NCBI RefSeq assembly: GCF_018882335.1
Contig: NZ_JACVOS010000002.1
Coordinates: 1 to 64,000 of the forward strand
Length of the DNA stretch: 64,000 nucleotides
Reading direction: 5' to 3'
DNA from: Polynucleobacter sp. AM-25C3
Lineage (GTDB): Bacteria; Pseudomonadota; Gammaproteobacteria; Burkholderiales; Burkholderiaceae
Numbering within the stretch: the stretch's first letter is position 1; every line of letters starts with the position of its first letter. The notes below the pieces were generated by a model, which did not search any database, was not told the origin of the DNA, and was given only the letters and a program-made list of their open reading frames with translations. A program made the position numbers and the translations under genes. This document shows, piece after piece, positions 36,015 through 47,530 of the stretch.

Positions 36015-38192
36015 ATGTCTATATTTAACAAAGCAGTAAAAACGTTTCAATGGGGCAACCATCAAGTAACGATGGAAACAGGCGAGATCGCTCGTCAAGC
36101 CGGCGGTGCCGTCATCGTGAACATCGATGACACCGTAGTGATGGGAACAGTAGTTGCTTCTAAGTCAGCTAAGCCTGGCCAGTCTTTCTTCCCGCTGACT
36201 GTTGATTACCTCGAAAAAACATACGCTGCAGGAAAAATTCCTGGTGGCTTCTTCCGTCGTGAAGGTCGTCCATCCGAAGGTGAGACATTGATCTCCCGTT
36301 TGATCGATCGTCCACTACGTCCATTATTCCCAGAAGGCTTCTTGAACGAAGTTCAGGTAGTGATTCATGTGTTGTCTATCAACCCTGATGTTCCTTCTGA
36401 TATTCCCGCATTGATCGCTGCTTCTGCAGCCTTGGCTGTTTCAGGCATTCCATTTGCTGGTCCGGTTGGCGCAGCGCGCGTTGGTTACGCTAATGGCCAA
36501 TACCTCTTGAACCCAACTCGTACAGAGCAAGCTACTAGCGAGATGGATTTAATCGTAGCTGGTACACAAGCTGCTGTATTGATGGTTGAGTCAGAAGCTA
36601 ATCAGTTGTCTGAAGAAATCATGTTGGGTGCGGTTGTGTATGGTCATGACCAAATGCAAACTGCGATCAACGCAATTAACGAATTAGTAACTGAAGCTGG
36701 TAAGCCAGAATGGGATTGGACTGCAGCTCCTAAAGATGAGCCATTCATTGCTAAAGTAACTGCATTGGCTGAAGCGCCATTGCGTGAGGCTTATCAGATT
36801 CGCCAAAAAGGTGCTCGTTCAGACAAACTTAAAGAGACTACTAAAACAGTATTAGCTAAGCTAGCTGAAGAGGGTGATGTTGATGCGGTTGCCGTTAACG
36901 ACATCTTGTTTGAAATCGAAGCGAAGATTGTTCGTAGCCAGATTTTGAATGGCGAGCCACGTATTGATGGTCGTGATACACGCACTGTTCGTCCGATTGA
37001 AATTCGTAATGGCGTATTACCACGCACACATGGTTCAGCATTGTTTACTCGTGGTGAAACACAGGCTCTCGTAGTAGCCACTCTAGGTACAGCCCGTGAT
37101 GAGCAGATCATCGACGCGCTCGAAGGCGAGTACCGTGATCGCTTTATGTTCCACTACAACATGCCTCCGTTCGCTACGGGTGAAACTGGTCGCGTAGGTA
37201 GCCCTAAGCGTCGTGAAATTGGTCACGGCCGTTTGGCAAAGCGCGCATTGATTCCAGTATTGCCAAGTGCAGAAGATTTTGCATACAGTATTCGTGTTGT
37301 TTCAGAAATCACTGAGTCCAATGGTTCTTCATCCATGGCTTCCGTTTGCGGTGGCTGTTTAGCAATGATGGACGCTGGTGTTCCAGTGAAAGCGCACGTT
37401 GCTGGTGTAGCAATGGGCTTGATTTTGGATGGCAATCGTTTTGCTGTGTTGACCGATATCTTGGGTGATGAAGATCACTTGGGCGATATGGACTTCAAAG
37501 TAGCCGGTACTGCTAATGGTATTACTGCTTTGCAAATGGACATTAAGGTTCAAGGTATTACTAAAGAAATTATGCAAGTTGCTTTAGCTCAAGCTAAAGA
37601 AGGTCGTTTGCACATTTTGAGCAAGATGCAAGAAGCGATGGGTTCAGTTCGTACTGAATTGTCTGCACATGCTCCACGTATGGTTTCTTTCAAGATTCAT
37701 CCAGACAAGATTCGTGAAGTAATTGGTAAGGGCGGCGCAACAATTCAAGCCTTGACCAAGGAAACTGGTTGCAGCATCGACATTAAAGATGATGGTACTG
37801 TAACTATTGCTTCTACTTCTGCTGAAGGCATGGCTGAAGCGAAAGCGCGTATCGAAGGCATTACTGCTGAAGCTGAAGTAGGCAAGATCTACGAAGGTCC
37901 GGTTGTGAAGTTGCTCGAGTTTGGTGCTTTGGTAAACATTCTTCCGGGTAAAGATGGTCTCTTGCATATCTCTGAAATCTCCAATGAGCGCGTAAAAGAA
38001 GTTAAAGACTATTTGGCAGAAGGCCAAGTGGTTCGCGTGAAATTGCTAGCTGCTGATGAGCGTGGTCGTTTGCGTTTATCCCTCAAGGCTGCGATGGCTG
38101 ATGAGGGTGGCACGATTGCTCCTTTGGCTGGTGCATCTGCAGTTGCTGATGCTCCTGCTGAAGCTGCTCCAGCATCTGACGAAACTGCTTAA
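36015..38192 (+). CDS. pnp: Polyribonucleotide nucleotidyltransferase (PNPase)
   Basis: The start at [14 protein letters not shown], with GGAGAA upstream, gives 725 residues; an upstream GTG is rejected. Two RNase PH-like domains, a linker helical region, a KH domain ([16 protein letters not shown]) and an S1 domain ([21 protein letters not shown]) are in the canonical order, with an Ala-rich tail. It degrades RNA phosphorolytically from the 3' end and works in the degradosome. It follows rpsO and a structured leader. Confidence 0.96.
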   Translation: MSIFNKAVKTFQWGNHQVTMETGEIARQAGGAVIVNIDDTVVMGTVVASKSAKPGQSFFPLTVDYLEKTYAAGKIPGGFFRREGRPSEGETLISRLIDRPLRPLFPEGFLNEVQVVIHVLSINPDVPSDIPALIAASAALAVSGIPFAGPVGAARVGYANGQYLLNPTRTEQATSEMDLIVAGTQAAVLMVESEANQLSEEIMLGAVVYGHDQMQTAINAINELVTEAGKPEWDWTAAPKDEPFIAKVTALAEAPLREAYQIRQKGARSDKLKETTKTVLAKLAEEGDVDAVAVNDILFEIEAKIVRSQILNGEPRIDGRDTRTVRPIEIRNGVLPRTHGSALFTRGETQALVVATLGTARDEQIIDALEGEYRDRFMFHYNMPPFATGETGRVGSPKRREIGHGRLAKRALIPVLPSAEDFAYSIRVVSEITESNGSSSMASVCGGCLAMMDAGVPVKAHVAGVAMGLILDGNRFAVLTDILGDEDHLGDMDFKVAGTANGITALQMDIKVQGITKEIMQVALAQAKEGRLHILSKMQEAMGSVRTELSAHAPRMVSFKIHPDKIREVIGKGGATIQALTKETGCSIDIKDDGTVTIASTSAEGMAEAKARIEGITAEAEVGKIYEGPVVKLLEFGALVNILPGKDGLLHISEISNERVKEVKDYLAEGQVVRVKLLAADERGRLRLSLKAAMADEGGTIAPLAGASAVADAPAEAAPASDETA

Positions 38193-38217
38193 GTAAAGTC
38201 AGCGAGCAGGAGTTCAT

Positions 38218-39216
38218 ATGCGCGTAATGGAAATCAAAGAGTTTGGTGCACCAGAAATGTTGGTGCCCGCCACTCGTCCTGATCCAGTAGCTCCGGCTGC
38301 TGGTACGGGTGAGATTTTGATTAAAGTAATTGCCGCGGGCATTAATCGCCCAGATGTATTGCAACGCAAAGGCCATTACCCAGTTCCTGCGGGCGCATCT
38401 GATATTCCCGGTCTCGAAGTGGCTGGCGAGATTGTGGGTGGTGATTTAAGTCACGCTGATAATCTCTTTGGACTTAAGGTAGGCGATAAAGTTTGTGCGC
38501 TTGTGCAAGGTGGTGGTTACGCAGAGTTGTGTACCGCCCCGATTGCGCAATGCTTGCCTTACCCAACAGGTTTTACCGATCAAGAAGCGGCTGCATTGCC
38601 TGAAACTTTCTACACCGTCTGGAGCAATGTCTTCATGCGTGGCGAGTTATCTGAAGGTGAAACCTTGTTAGTGCAGGGCGGCTCTAGCGGCATTGGTGTG
38701 ACTGCGATTTTGATCGCTAAAGCTTTGGGCCATAAAGTGTTTGTTACTGCCGGTACCGATGAGAAGTGCGCTGCTTGCGTAGCTTTAGGTGCTGACTTGG
38801 CGATCAATTACAAGACGCAAGACTTTGTAGAAGAGGTCAAGAAAGCGACCGACGGTAAGGGTGTCAACGTTGTACTCGACATGGTTACTGGTGCCTACGT
38901 TCAAAAAGAAATTGATTGCTTGGCTGATGATGGTCGCATTGTGATCATTGCGATTATGGGTGGCTCTAAGGCTGAAGTAAATACGGGTCAGATTTTGCGT
39001 CGTCGTTTAACGATTACCGGATCAACCTTACGTCCACGTCCAGTGTCATTTAAAAAGCAGATCACACAACAACTACATGCACGCATCTGGCCTTTGCTAG
39101 ATGCGGGTAAGTTAAAGCCTGTGATTTACAAAACATTTACCTTAGATCAAGCGGCTGATGCCCATCGCTTGATGGAGTCTTCCGAGCACGTTGGCAAGAT
39201 TGTTTTAACTGTTTAA
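38218..39216 (+). CDS. NAD(P)H quinone oxidoreductase (zinc-free MDR family, PIG3-like)
   Basis: The 332-residue protein has GFGAPEML-like N-terminus and GINRPDVLQRKGHYPVPAGASDIPGLEVAGEI, typical of the TP53I3/PIG3 quinone reductase group, then the nucleotide-binding GGSSGIGVTAILIAKALGH motif. Catalytic zinc ligands are absent. It would reduce quinones with NADPH. It lies 25 bp after pnp with CAGGAG before the ATG, and upstream of tpiA; this order recurs in Burkholderiales. Confidence 0.88.
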   Translation: MRVMEIKEFGAPEMLVPATRPDPVAPAAGTGEILIKVIAAGINRPDVLQRKGHYPVPAGASDIPGLEVAGEIVGGDLSHADNLFGLKVGDKVCALVQGGGYAELCTAPIAQCLPYPTGFTDQEAAALPETFYTVWSNVFMRGELSEGETLLVQGGSSGIGVTAILIAKALGHKVFVTAGTDEKCAACVALGADLAINYKTQDFVEEVKKATDGKGVNVVLDMVTGAYVQKEIDCLADDGRIVIIAIMGGSKAEVNTGQILRRRLTITGSTLRPRPVSFKKQITQQLHARIWPLLDAGKLKPVIYKTFTLDQAADAHRLMESSEHVGKIVLTV

Positions 39217-39233
39217 GTATTGATCTAGATTTC

Positions 39234-39992
39234 ATGCGTCCACTCACTGTTATCGGCAATTGGAAAATGAACGGCAGTCTTGCAAGTAATGCAGACTGGG
39301 TCAAGACCGTTTGTCGGGGTATGGAGCAAGGTATGCCGGCAGGTCGCAAGTATGCAGTGTGCGTTCCAACTCCTTATTTGGCGCAGTGTGGCGAATTAAT
39401 TCATGACTGTTCCTTGGCTTTTTTAAGCCTGGGCGCTCAGGATGTCTCCGCCTTTGCTTCGGGTGCGTATACCGGTGAGGTCGCTGCTTCCATGCTCAAG
39501 GAATTGGCTTGTACTTACGTTATTGTTGGGCATTCAGAGCGTCGCCAATACCATCAGGAGGTTGATGAGCAGGTTGCCGAGAAAGCCCTTCAGGTTCTCG
39601 ATAACGGTATGATCCCCGTCATTTGTGTTGGTGAGTCTGCGGATGAGCGTAACTCTGGTCGTGAAGTAGAGGTTGTCAGAGGCCAGATTTCTAAGCAGGT
39701 GGCGATACTGCAAGATCGTCTGGCCGACTGCTTAATTGCTTACGAGCCCATTTGGGCTATTGGTACAGGCAAGGTTGCTAGCGCTCAGGTGGCTCAGGAT
39801 ATGCATCGCGCTATCCGTTTGCAGCTGGCTGAATTTGATGAAGATGTAGCTTCCCATGTGGGAATCTTGTATGGCGGCAGCGTTAAACCTGACAATGCCG
39901 TTGAACTATTTGCAATGCCAGATATTGATGGCGGATTGATTGGGGGTGCTTCATTGAGCCCACAGGATTTCTTAGTGATTTGTCAGGCCTAG
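39234..39992 (+). CDS. tpiA: Triosephosphate isomerase
   Basis: The 252-residue TIM barrel has GNWKMNG at the N-terminus (catalytic Lys), VGHSERR (electrophile His), YEPIWAIGTGKVAS (catalytic Glu and flexible loop) and YGGSVKPDNA plus GLIGGAS phosphate loops. It interconverts glyceraldehyde-3-phosphate and DHAP. It lies between the quinone reductase and secG, the standard order in the family. Confidence 0.96.
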   Translation: MRPLTVIGNWKMNGSLASNADWVKTVCRGMEQGMPAGRKYAVCVPTPYLAQCGELIHDCSLAFLSLGAQDVSAFASGAYTGEVAASMLKELACTYVIVGHSERRQYHQEVDEQVAEKALQVLDNGMIPVICVGESADERNSGREVEVVRGQISKQVAILQDRLADCLIAYEPIWAIGTGKVASAQVAQDMHRAIRLQLAEFDEDVASHVGILYGGSVKPDNAVELFAMPDIDGGLIGGASLSPQDFLVICQA

Positions 39993-40015
39993 AATTTTTT
40001 ATTGGGAGATAAGCC

Positions 40016-40363
40016 ATGGAATGGTTTAAGACTTTATTGATCGTTTTGCAGGTGATTTCAGCTTTGGCTGTGATCTTGCTCGTATTGCTTCAGCAGGGTA
40101 AGGGTGCCGATATGGGCGCTGCTTTTGGCTCTGGATCTTCTGGTAGCCTTTTTGGCGCTAGCGGCTCTGCCAACTTCCTCTCCCACACAACTGCCATCTT
40201 TGCGGCCATCTTCTTTGTTTGCACTTTGGGGATTACTTGGATCGGCAATAAAAAAGAAGTGAGCCCTGGTATTTTGTCTGGAACCGTTGCTCCTGTTGTG
40301 GCGCCTGCCGCCGCACCTATTGCTCCCGTTCAAGATCCTACTAAGCCGGCTGTTCCAAAGTAA
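40016..40363 (+). CDS. secG: Protein translocase subunit SecG
   Basis: The 115-residue protein has two membrane helices (about 4-24 and 56-76). Between them is the QQGKGADMGAAFGSGSSGSLFG loop typical of SecG, then an Ala/Pro-rich tail. It is a non-essential part of the SecYEG channel. It lies 23 bp after tpiA and upstream of tRNA-Leu. Confidence 0.94.
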   Translation: MEWFKTLLIVLQVISALAVILLVLLQQGKGADMGAAFGSGSSGSLFGASGSANFLSHTTAIFAAIFFVCTLGITWIGNKKEVSPGILSGTVAPVVAPAAAPIAPVQDPTKPAVPK

Positions 40364-40448
40364 AAAAGTAGGTTTTAAGCGCTTCCTACCCCTATTTTTG
40401 GGGTGGCAGAGTGGTGCAATGCAGTAGAATTGACAAGTTTTACAAGAT

Positions 40449-40533
40449 GCCGACGTGGTGAAATTGGTAGACACGCTATCTTGAGGGGGTAGTGGCTTAG
40501 GCTGTGCGAGTTCGAGTCTCGCCGTCGGCACCA
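40449..40533 (+). tRNA. tRNA-Leu (anticodon GAG)
   Basis: An 85-nt type II tRNA with variable arm. The acceptor GCCGACG pairs with CGTCGGC, and the anticodon stem CTATC/GGTAG holds loop TTGAGGG, giving GAG. CCA is encoded. It sits between secG and nuoA, as in many betaproteobacteria. A short CAAATT-GTAA-AATTTG hairpin follows (40532-40547). Confidence 0.95.
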
Positions 40534-40642
40534 AATTGTAAAATTTGTAGGGGTTTATGCTGTAAATCAAAGTTTTATGTATCGGAATAATTGATAATTT
40601 GTAGCTTCTTAGGACTTACCAGACGAACGACTCAGGGCCATT

Positions 40643-41002
40643 TTGAATCTCGCTAATTACTTTCCTGTTCTGCTTTTCATCCTCGTAGGTATTGGGGTTG
40701 GTTTAGTTCCCATGTTCCTCGGAAAAATCTTGGCTCCTTCGAAGCCAGACGCTGAAAAACTGTCGCCATATGAGTGCGGTTTTGAAGCTTTCGAAGATGC
40801 GCGTATGAAGTTCGACGTGCGTTACTACCTCATTGCCATCCTGTTTATCTTATTTGACTTAGAAACTGCATTCCTGTTTCCATGGGGTGTAGCTTTACGT
40901 GATATCGGCTGGTTCGGCTACGCCTCTATGGTGATTTTCCTATTGGAATTTATCGTGGGCTTCGTATATATCTGGAAAAAGGGCGCTCTCGACTGGGAGT
41001 GA
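40643..41002 (+). CDS. nuoA: NADH-quinone oxidoreductase subunit A
   Basis: The 119-residue protein starts at TTG after CAGGG and has three membrane helices. [31 protein letters not shown] contains the Cys-bearing loop conserved in NuoA/ND3. It is the first gene of an uninterrupted 14-gene complex I operon. A ~109-bp leader precedes it, with no clear consensus promoter found. Confidence 0.95.
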
Positions 41003-41007
41003 TAGAT

Positions 41008-41490
41008 ATGGCATTAGAAGGCGTTCTCAAAGAAGGATTTGTTACCACTACTGCGGATCAGTTAATTAACTGGACTCGTAATGGTTCTTTATGGCCAATG
41101 ACATTCGGTCTTGCTTGCTGCGCCGTGGAAATGATGCATGCAGGCGCATCCCGTTATGACTTGGACCGATTTGGCGTGGTTTTCCGCCCATCGCCACGTC
41201 AATCAGACCTCATGATTGTTGCCGGCACGCTTTGTAACAAGATGGCCCCGGCTCTCCGTAAGGTTTATGACCAAATGCCTGAGCCACGCTGGGTGATCTC
41301 GATGGGTTCTTGTGCCAATGGTGGTGGTTATTACCATAATTCATATTCAGTAGTTCGCGGTTGCGACCGCATTGTGCCAGTTGATATTTATGTTCCTGGC
41401 TGTCCTCCAACCGCAGAAGCGTTGATCTATGGAATTATTCAGTTGCAATCCAAGATCGCTCGTACCAGCACGATTGCGCGGAAGGCTTAA
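41008..41490 (+). CDS. nuoB: NADH-quinone oxidoreductase subunit B
   Basis: From ATG ([19 protein letters not shown]) the product is 160 residues; an upstream GTG is not needed. It has the N2 [4Fe-4S] cysteine motifs [20 protein letters not shown] and [11 protein letters not shown]. The N2 cluster is the last electron carrier before quinone. It is 5 bp after nuoA. Confidence 0.96.
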
Positions 41491-41493
41491 ACC

Positions 41494-42093
41494 ATGGCAG
41501 ATCGTTTAGTTCAACTCGCCGCCAATCTAGAAAAAGTTTTAGGTAAGCGTGCGCAATCTATTGAGATTGCCTTGGGCGAAGTCACTGTAGTGCTTAATGC
41601 AGACACTTATTTTGAATCCGCCATGCTTTTGCGTGACGAGCCTTCTTTGGCCTTCGAGCAATTGATTGATTTGTGCGGCGTCGATTATCAGGATTTCCGA
41701 GATGGTGCTTGGGCTGGCCAACGCTTTGCCGCCGTAACGCACCTCTTGTCTTTGGCGCATAACTGGCGTTTGCGTGTACGCGTTTTTGCTCCAGAAGATT
41801 CTTATCCGGTAGTGGCTTCACTCACACCAGTGTGGGCTGCGGCTAATTGGTTTGAGCGTGAAGCGTTTGACCTCTACGGCATCTTGTTTGATGGCCACGA
41901 AGACTTGCGCCGTATCTTGACTGACTACGGTTTCATCGGTCATCCATTTAGAAAAGATTTCCCAATCTCTGGCAACGTAGAAATGCGTTACGACCCAGAG
42001 TTAAAGCGTGTGGTGTATCAGCCTGTCACGATCGAAGCGCGTGAAATTACGCCACGTATCGTGCGCGAAGAGCAGTACGGAGGTCCGGTTTAA
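41494..42093 (+). CDS. nuoC: NADH-quinone oxidoreductase subunit C
   Basis: The 199-residue protein has [40 protein letters not shown], the hallmark of the 30-kDa subunit. It is separate from NuoD, unlike the fused form of E. coli. It belongs to the peripheral arm near the quinone site. Confidence 0.95.
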   Translation: MADRLVQLAANLEKVLGKRAQSIEIALGEVTVVLNADTYFESAMLLRDEPSLAFEQLIDLCGVDYQDFRDGAWAGQRFAAVTHLLSLAHNWRLRVRVFAPEDSYPVVASLTPVWAAANWFEREAFDLYGILFDGHEDLRRILTDYGFIGHPFRKDFPISGNVEMRYDPELKRVVYQPVTIEAREITPRIVREEQYGGPV

Positions 42094-42096
42094 GTC

Positions 42097-43350
42097 ATGG
42101 CACAAATTAAAAACTACACCCTCAATTTTGGTCCTCAGCATCCTGCAGCACACGGCGTATTGCGTCTAGTGCTGGAGTTAGATGGAGAGGTCATCCAGCG
42201 CGCTGATCCGCACATTGGTTTATTGCATCGTGCCACTGAAAAATTGGCAGAGACACGTACTTGGATTCAGAACGTTCCGTATATGGATCGTTTGGACTAC
42301 GTGTCGATGATGTCAAACGAGCATGCTTACGTGATGGCGATTGAAAAATTGCTACAAGTAGACGTGCCTTTGCGTGCGCAATACATTCGCGTGATGTTTG
42401 ACGAATTAACTCGTTTACTCAATCACCTCTTGTGGATTGGCTGTCATGGTCTGGACGTTGGTGCCATGGCCGTGTTCTTGTATGCCTTCCGCGATCGTGA
42501 AGATATTTTTGATATGTACGAAGCGGTTTCTGGCGCTCGTATGCATGCGGCTTACTACCGTCCAGGTGGTGTCTATCGTGATCTGCCAACACAGATGGCC
42601 CAGTACTCTAAATCGAAGATTCGCAGTACTTCTGCAATCAAGCGTTTGAATGAAAACCGTAGCGGTACATTACTCGATTTTATTGATCAGTTCGCTAATG
42701 GCTTTGACGCTAACGTAGACGAGTATTGCAATCTCTTAACGGACAACCGTATTTGGAAGCAACGTTTAGTTGGAATTGGTGTTGTGACACCTGAGCGTGC
42801 TTTGCAGCTCGGCTTTACTGGTCCAATGCTGCGCGGCTCTGGTATCGAGTGGGACTTGCGTAAAAAGCAACCTTACGAAACTTACGACAAACTCGACTTT
42901 GATATTCCAGTTGGTGTGAATGGCGATTCTTATGATCGTTATTTAGTGCGCATGGAAGAGATGCGTCAATCCAATCGCATCATCAAACAGTGCGTCGCTT
43001 GGCTCAAAGCAAATGATGGCCCTGTGATGAGCGACAACCATAAAGTATCTCCACCGAAGCGTGTAGATATGAAGACCAATATGGAAGAGTTGATTCATCA
43101 CTTCAAACTCTTTACCGAAGGTATGCATGTTCCTGATGGTGAGGCTTACTCTGCTGTTGAGCATCCAAAAGGTGAGTTCGGTATTTACCTCATTTCCGAT
43201 GGCGCTAATAAGCCATATCGCATGAAGATTCGTGCACCAGGATTTGTTCATCTTTCCGCAATGGATGAGATGTCACGCGGCCACATGCTGGCTGATGCTG
43301 TAACCATTATTGGTACCCAAGATATCGTGTTCGGGGAGATTGACCGCTAA
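42097..43350 (+). CDS. nuoD: NADH-quinone oxidoreductase subunit D
   Basis: The 417-residue protein begins with [22 protein letters not shown]. It carries the quinone-pocket His (QHPAAHG) and the conserved DRLDYVSMM and [10 protein letters not shown] segments of the 49-kDa subunit. It forms the quinone site with NuoB and NuoH. Three bases separate it from nuoC. Confidence 0.96.
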   Translation: MAQIKNYTLNFGPQHPAAHGVLRLVLELDGEVIQRADPHIGLLHRATEKLAETRTWIQNVPYMDRLDYVSMMSNEHAYVMAIEKLLQVDVPLRAQYIRVMFDELTRLLNHLLWIGCHGLDVGAMAVFLYAFRDREDIFDMYEAVSGARMHAAYYRPGGVYRDLPTQMAQYSKSKIRSTSAIKRLNENRSGTLLDFIDQFANGFDANVDEYCNLLTDNRIWKQRLVGIGVVTPERALQLGFTGPMLRGSGIEWDLRKKQPYETYDKLDFDIPVGVNGDSYDRYLVRMEEMRQSNRIIKQCVAWLKANDGPVMSDNHKVSPPKRVDMKTNMEELIHHFKLFTEGMHVPDGEAYSAVEHPKGEFGIYLISDGANKPYRMKIRAPGFVHLSAMDEMSRGHMLADAVTIIGTQDIVFGEIDR

Positions 43351-43373
43351 TACAGCGCGCCAAGGATTAATTC

Positions 43374-43880
43374 ATGACAACAACCCTTCAACTATCTGAC
43401 AAAACGCTCGCAGACATTGCGCGCAATGTCGCGAAATATCCCCCAGAGCAAAAGCAGTCTGCTGTGATGGCTTCTTTGATTGCCGCCCAAACTGAAGTGG
43501 GCTGGGTTTCACCAGAGGTGATTGAAACAGTCGCGCAAATTTTAGGAATGCCAACGATTGCTGTTGATGAAGTGGCTACTTTCTACAATATGTATGACAC
43601 CAAGCCGATTGGTAAGTACAAGTTGGTAATCTGCACAAACTTGCCTTGCCAGTTAACCCATGGTGAAACTGCAGCAACGTATTTAAAAGACACATTGGGC
43701 ATTGGCTACAACGAGACAACCCCTTGCGGCACGTTTACCTTGAAAGAGGGTGAGTGCATGGGTGCGTGCGGGGACTCTCCAGTAATGCTGGTGAATAACA
43801 AGCGTATGTGCAGCTTTATGAGTAAAGAAAAGATTGATGCTCTGTTAGATGAGCTCCGTGCAGAAGGGAAAGCAGCATGA
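43374..43880 (+). CDS. nuoE: NADH-quinone oxidoreductase subunit E
   Basis: The 168-residue thioredoxin-fold protein holds the N1a [2Fe-2S] ligands in CTNLPC and CMGACG. It is part of the NADH dehydrogenase module with NuoF. The stop overlaps the nuoF start by 4 bp. Confidence 0.95.
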   Translation: MTTTLQLSDKTLADIARNVAKYPPEQKQSAVMASLIAAQTEVGWVSPEVIETVAQILGMPTIAVDEVATFYNMYDTKPIGKYKLVICTNLPCQLTHGETAATYLKDTLGIGYNETTPCGTFTLKEGECMGACGDSPVMLVNNKRMCSFMSKEKIDALLDELRAEGKAA

Positions 43881-45175
43881 CCAGCTTGCACGATAGACAC
43901 GTTAAGCCTTTGATCCTCGCTGGATTGAATGGCGAGAACTGGCGTTTAAAAGATTACGAGAGCCGTGGCGGTTATCAACAGCTACGTCGCATCATCAACG
44001 ACAAAGTTGCACCAGATGCCATCATTGCTGAATTAAAAGCATCTTCATTACGTGGTCGCGGAGGCGCAGGCTTCCCAACGGGATTGAAGTGGAGCTTTAT
44101 GCCCCGTCAATTCCCGGGCCAAAAGTATTTGGTTTGCAATAGTGACGAAGGTGAGCCGGGTACATTTAAAGACCGCGACATCATGCGTTACAACCCGCAT
44201 TCTTTGATTGAGGGGATGATTATTGGTGCCTACACTATGGGCATCACCACGGGTTACAACTACATCCACGGCGAAATTTTTGAAGTCTATGAGCGCTTTG
44301 AAGAAGCGCTTGAAGAGGCGCGCGCTGCAGGATATCTTGGCGACAAGATCATGGGAAGCGATTTCAACTTCCAATTGCATGCTGCTCCAGGTTGGGGTGC
44401 TTACATTTGTGGTGAAGAAACAGCTCTCTTGGAGTCGCTTGAAGGCAAGAAGGGTCAGCCTCGCTTTAAGCCGCCATTTCCAGCAAGTTTTGGTTTGTAT
44501 GGCAAGCCAACTACGATTAATAACACTGAAACATTTGCTGCTGTGCCATTCATTATGGCAATCGGTGGCCCAGCGTATTTAGAATTGGGCAAGCCAAACA
44601 ACGGCGGTACGAAGATTTTCTCTATCTCTGGTGATGTGACCTATCCAGGTAACTATGAGATTCCATTGGGCACACCGTTTGCTGAGCTACTGAAGCTCGC
44701 TGGTGGCATGCGCGATGGTATTCCATTGAAAGCCGTGATTCCTGGTGGATCTTCTTCACCGGTAATTCCTGGTGCCGAGATGATGACGCTCACAATGGAT
44801 TACGACAGCATTGCCAAAGCAGGTTCCATGTTGGGATCTGGCGCAGTCATCGTCATGAATGAAACACGTTGTATGGTGCGTGCCTTAGAGCGCCTGTCTT
44901 ATTTCTATCACGAAGAGTCATGTGGTCAGTGCACCCCATGTCGTGAGGGGACTGGCTGGTTGTGGCGCATTGTTCACCGTATTGAACATGGTGAAGGGCG
45001 TCCAGAAGATTTAGATTTATTGAACGATGTAGCGGCAAATATTCAGGGTCGCACGATTTGTGCCTTGGGTGATGCGGCTGCAATGCCAGTTCGTGGCATG
45101 TTGAAGCATTACATGGACGAGTTTGCGTATCACGTTGAACATAAGCGCTGCTTAGATTCTGCGAAACCTTTATAA
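43877..45175 (+). CDS. nuoF: NADH-quinone oxidoreductase subunit F
   Basis: The 432-residue protein has the NADH/FMN-binding [13 protein letters not shown] and [12 protein letters not shown] segments and the N3 [4Fe-4S] motif [12 protein letters not shown] plus a downstream Cys in GRTICALGD. It oxidises NADH and passes electrons through FMN. Confidence 0.96.
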   Translation: MTSLHDRHVKPLILAGLNGENWRLKDYESRGGYQQLRRIINDKVAPDAIIAELKASSLRGRGGAGFPTGLKWSFMPRQFPGQKYLVCNSDEGEPGTFKDRDIMRYNPHSLIEGMIIGAYTMGITTGYNYIHGEIFEVYERFEEALEEARAAGYLGDKIMGSDFNFQLHAAPGWGAYICGEETALLESLEGKKGQPRFKPPFPASFGLYGKPTTINNTETFAAVPFIMAIGGPAYLELGKPNNGGTKIFSISGDVTYPGNYEIPLGTPFAELLKLAGGMRDGIPLKAVIPGGSSSPVIPGAEMMTLTMDYDSIAKAGSMLGSGAVIVMNETRCMVRALERLSYFYHEESCGQCTPCREGTGWLWRIVHRIEHGEGRPEDLDLLNDVAANIQGRTICALGDAAAMPVRGMLKHYMDEFAYHVEHKRCLDSAKPL

Positions 45176-45206
45176 GACATTGAGCACGGGACATCTTAAA
45201 GTGAGC

Positions 45207-47522
45207 ATGGTTGAAATCGAATTAGATGGTAAGGCAGTAGAAGTTCCGCAAGGTTCGATGGTGATGCACGCCGCGAACAAGCTCGGCACTTATATTCCGC
45301 ACTTCTGCTATCACAAGAAATTATCTATCGCTGCTAACTGCCGTATGTGTTTGGTAGAAGTAGAGAAGGCGCCTAAACCATTGCCAGCTTGCGCAACTCC
45401 AGTAACGCAGGGCATGAAGGTATTTACGCATTCTGCTAGGGCGGTTGAAGCACAGCGCTCAGTGATGGAGTTCCTCCTCATCAACCATCCTTTAGATTGC
45501 CCAATTTGCGACCAAGGTGGTGAGTGCCAGTTACAAGATTTAGCGGTTGGTTACGGCAAATCGAATTCACGCTACGAAGAAGAGAAGCGTGTTGTATTTC
45601 ATAAGAATGTAGGCCCACTAATCTCCATGCAGGAGATGACTCGCTGTATTCACTGCACCCGTTGCGTTCGCTTTGGTCAAGAAGTTGCCGGCGTAATGGA
45701 ATTGGGTATGGTCAATCGCGGTGAGCATTCTGAAATCACTACATTTGCAGGCCAAACCATTGATTCAGAGCTATCTGGAAACATGATTGATTTGTGCCCA
45801 GTTGGCGCGTTGACTAGTAAGCCATTCCGCTATGCTGCGCGTACTTGGGAATTGGGTCGTAAGCGTTCAGTAAGTCCGCATGACAGTCTGGGTGCCAATA
45901 CCACCATTCAAACCAAAGCAAACAAAGTAATGCGTGTAGTCGCTTTGGAAAATGATGCAGTTAATGAGTGCTGGATTAGCGACCGTGATCGTTTTGCATA
46001 CGAAGGTTTGAATAGCGCTGATCGCATTACAACTCCAATGGTGAAGCAGGGCGGTCAGTGGCTTGAGACCGATTGGGAATCCGCAATGGATTACGTGGCT
46101 CGTTCACTCAAAACCATTTCATCTGAAAGTGGCCCAGAGGCAATTGGTGCATTAGCCCATCCAATCTCTAGCGCTGAAGAATTGCATCTACTTCAAAAAC
46201 TTGTTCGTGGCCTAGGCTCCAATCAAGTTGAAACCCGTCTGCGTCAAACTGATGTGAACGGTTCAGCCACCGCTCCATGGTTGGGTATGACACTTACTAA
46301 AGTGAGTGAGTTAGATCGGGTTCTGGTAATTGGAAGCTTCTTGCGTAAAGATCAACCACTGATCGCTGTCCGTTTGCGTGCCAGTGCTAAGCGTGGCTTA
46401 CAAGTTCTTCGCATTGATGCTGGTGGCGATGATTGGCTGATTCCGAGCGTCGGTATCGCAGCCGCTCCAAGTGCATGGATGAATGCTTTGAGTGAAGTTG
46501 CATTGGCAGTTGCTAAAGCGAAGTCTGTTTCTGCTCCTGCAGGTACATTTAATTTGCCAGTTTCTGCTACTGCTCAAAAGATTGCTGATAGCTTGTTATC
46601 TGGTTCGACAACATCATTACTACTAGGTTCGGCTGCAATTGCCCATCCTCATGCATCTGATTTGCATGTACTGGCTCAGTTCATTGCACAACAAACAGGC
46701 GCCACTTTAGGTTTCTTGCCAGTTGGCGGCAACGCGGTTGGTGCTAGCTTGGTGAATGCCAATGGTGTTGGTGTTAATTCAGTGCTTTCTGGTGATCGTC
46801 GTGCTGTGCTCTTGATGAATATCGAGCCAGATGCAGATCTACCAAATCCTATTCAGTCTCGTGCTGCATTGGCTAAGGCAAGTACAGTGATTGCACTGAG
46901 CGCCTATAAGAGCGCAGACATCTTGGAAGTAGCGGATGTCATTCTGCCGATCTCTACATTTACGGAAACAGTATCTACTTTTGTAAACGTTGAAGGCCGT
47001 GCTCAAACTATTCAGCCCGCTGTGAAGCCATTAGGTGATTCACGTCCAGCATGGAAAGTGCTGCGCGTACTTGGCGGGCTATTGAATCTAGATGGATTCT
47101 TGTTCAATATGCCTGAGGAAGTATTGGGCGAAGCACTTGGTGAAAATTACTGCACGAAGCTAAGCAATCAATCTACTGCCGCTGGATTGGCTAATGGTAA
47201 TTTGGCTCCGCTAACTGGCTTAGAGCGTTTGTCAGATGTTGGTATTTATTCTGGCGACCAAATTGTGCGTCGCTCATCAGCATTGCAGTTAACGCGCGAT
47301 GCGAAGCGTGGCAATCAAGTTGGATTGGGTCAAGCACTCTTTAATGAGCTGGGCTTGAAAGAGGGTGATGCTGTGCGAGTGACCCAAGATGGTCAGTCAG
47401 TAGATTTGCCAGCAACATTGGAAGCGAATTTGGCTAGTGGTGCCGTCAGAATTTCTGCAGGTACAGCAGCTAGTGCTCAATTGGGATCGATGTCCGGTCC
47501 TGTAACTGTTAGCAAGGCGTAA
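45207..47522 (+). CDS. nuoG: NADH-quinone oxidoreductase subunit G
   Basis: From ATG of [17 protein letters not shown] the product is 771 residues. An upstream TTG at 45180 has no ribosome site, though GTG at 45201 is possible. Ligands are in [15 protein letters not shown] (2Fe-2S N1b), [14 protein letters not shown] (N5) and [13 protein letters not shown] (N4). The C-terminal part is molybdopterin-oxidoreductase-like but probably does not bind the cofactor. Confidence 0.93.
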   Translation: MVEIELDGKAVEVPQGSMVMHAANKLGTYIPHFCYHKKLSIAANCRMCLVEVEKAPKPLPACATPVTQGMKVFTHSARAVEAQRSVMEFLLINHPLDCPICDQGGECQLQDLAVGYGKSNSRYEEEKRVVFHKNVGPLISMQEMTRCIHCTRCVRFGQEVAGVMELGMVNRGEHSEITTFAGQTIDSELSGNMIDLCPVGALTSKPFRYAARTWELGRKRSVSPHDSLGANTTIQTKANKVMRVVALENDAVNECWISDRDRFAYEGLNSADRITTPMVKQGGQWLETDWESAMDYVARSLKTISSESGPEAIGALAHPISSAEELHLLQKLVRGLGSNQVETRLRQTDVNGSATAPWLGMTLTKVSELDRVLVIGSFLRKDQPLIAVRLRASAKRGLQVLRIDAGGDDWLIPSVGIAAAPSAWMNALSEVALAVAKAKSVSAPAGTFNLPVSATAQKIADSLLSGSTTSLLLGSAAIAHPHASDLHVLAQFIAQQTGATLGFLPVGGNAVGASLVNANGVGVNSVLSGDRRAVLLMNIEPDADLPNPIQSRAALAKASTVIALSAYKSADILEVADVILPISTFTETVSTFVNVEGRAQTIQPAVKPLGDSRPAWKVLRVLGGLLNLDGFLFNMPEEVLGEALGENYCTKLSNQSTAAGLANGNLAPLTGLERLSDVGIYSGDQIVRRSSALQLTRDAKRGNQVGLGQALFNELGLKEGDAVRVTQDGQSVDLPATLEANLASGAVRISAGTAASAQLGSMSGPVTVSKA

Positions 47523-47530
47523 GGGACGAG

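Noticed and set aside
40058-40570. 170-codon minus-strand open frame over secG and tRNA-Leu
   Set aside because: It is antisense to secG and passes through a tRNA; the composition is typical of shadow frames.
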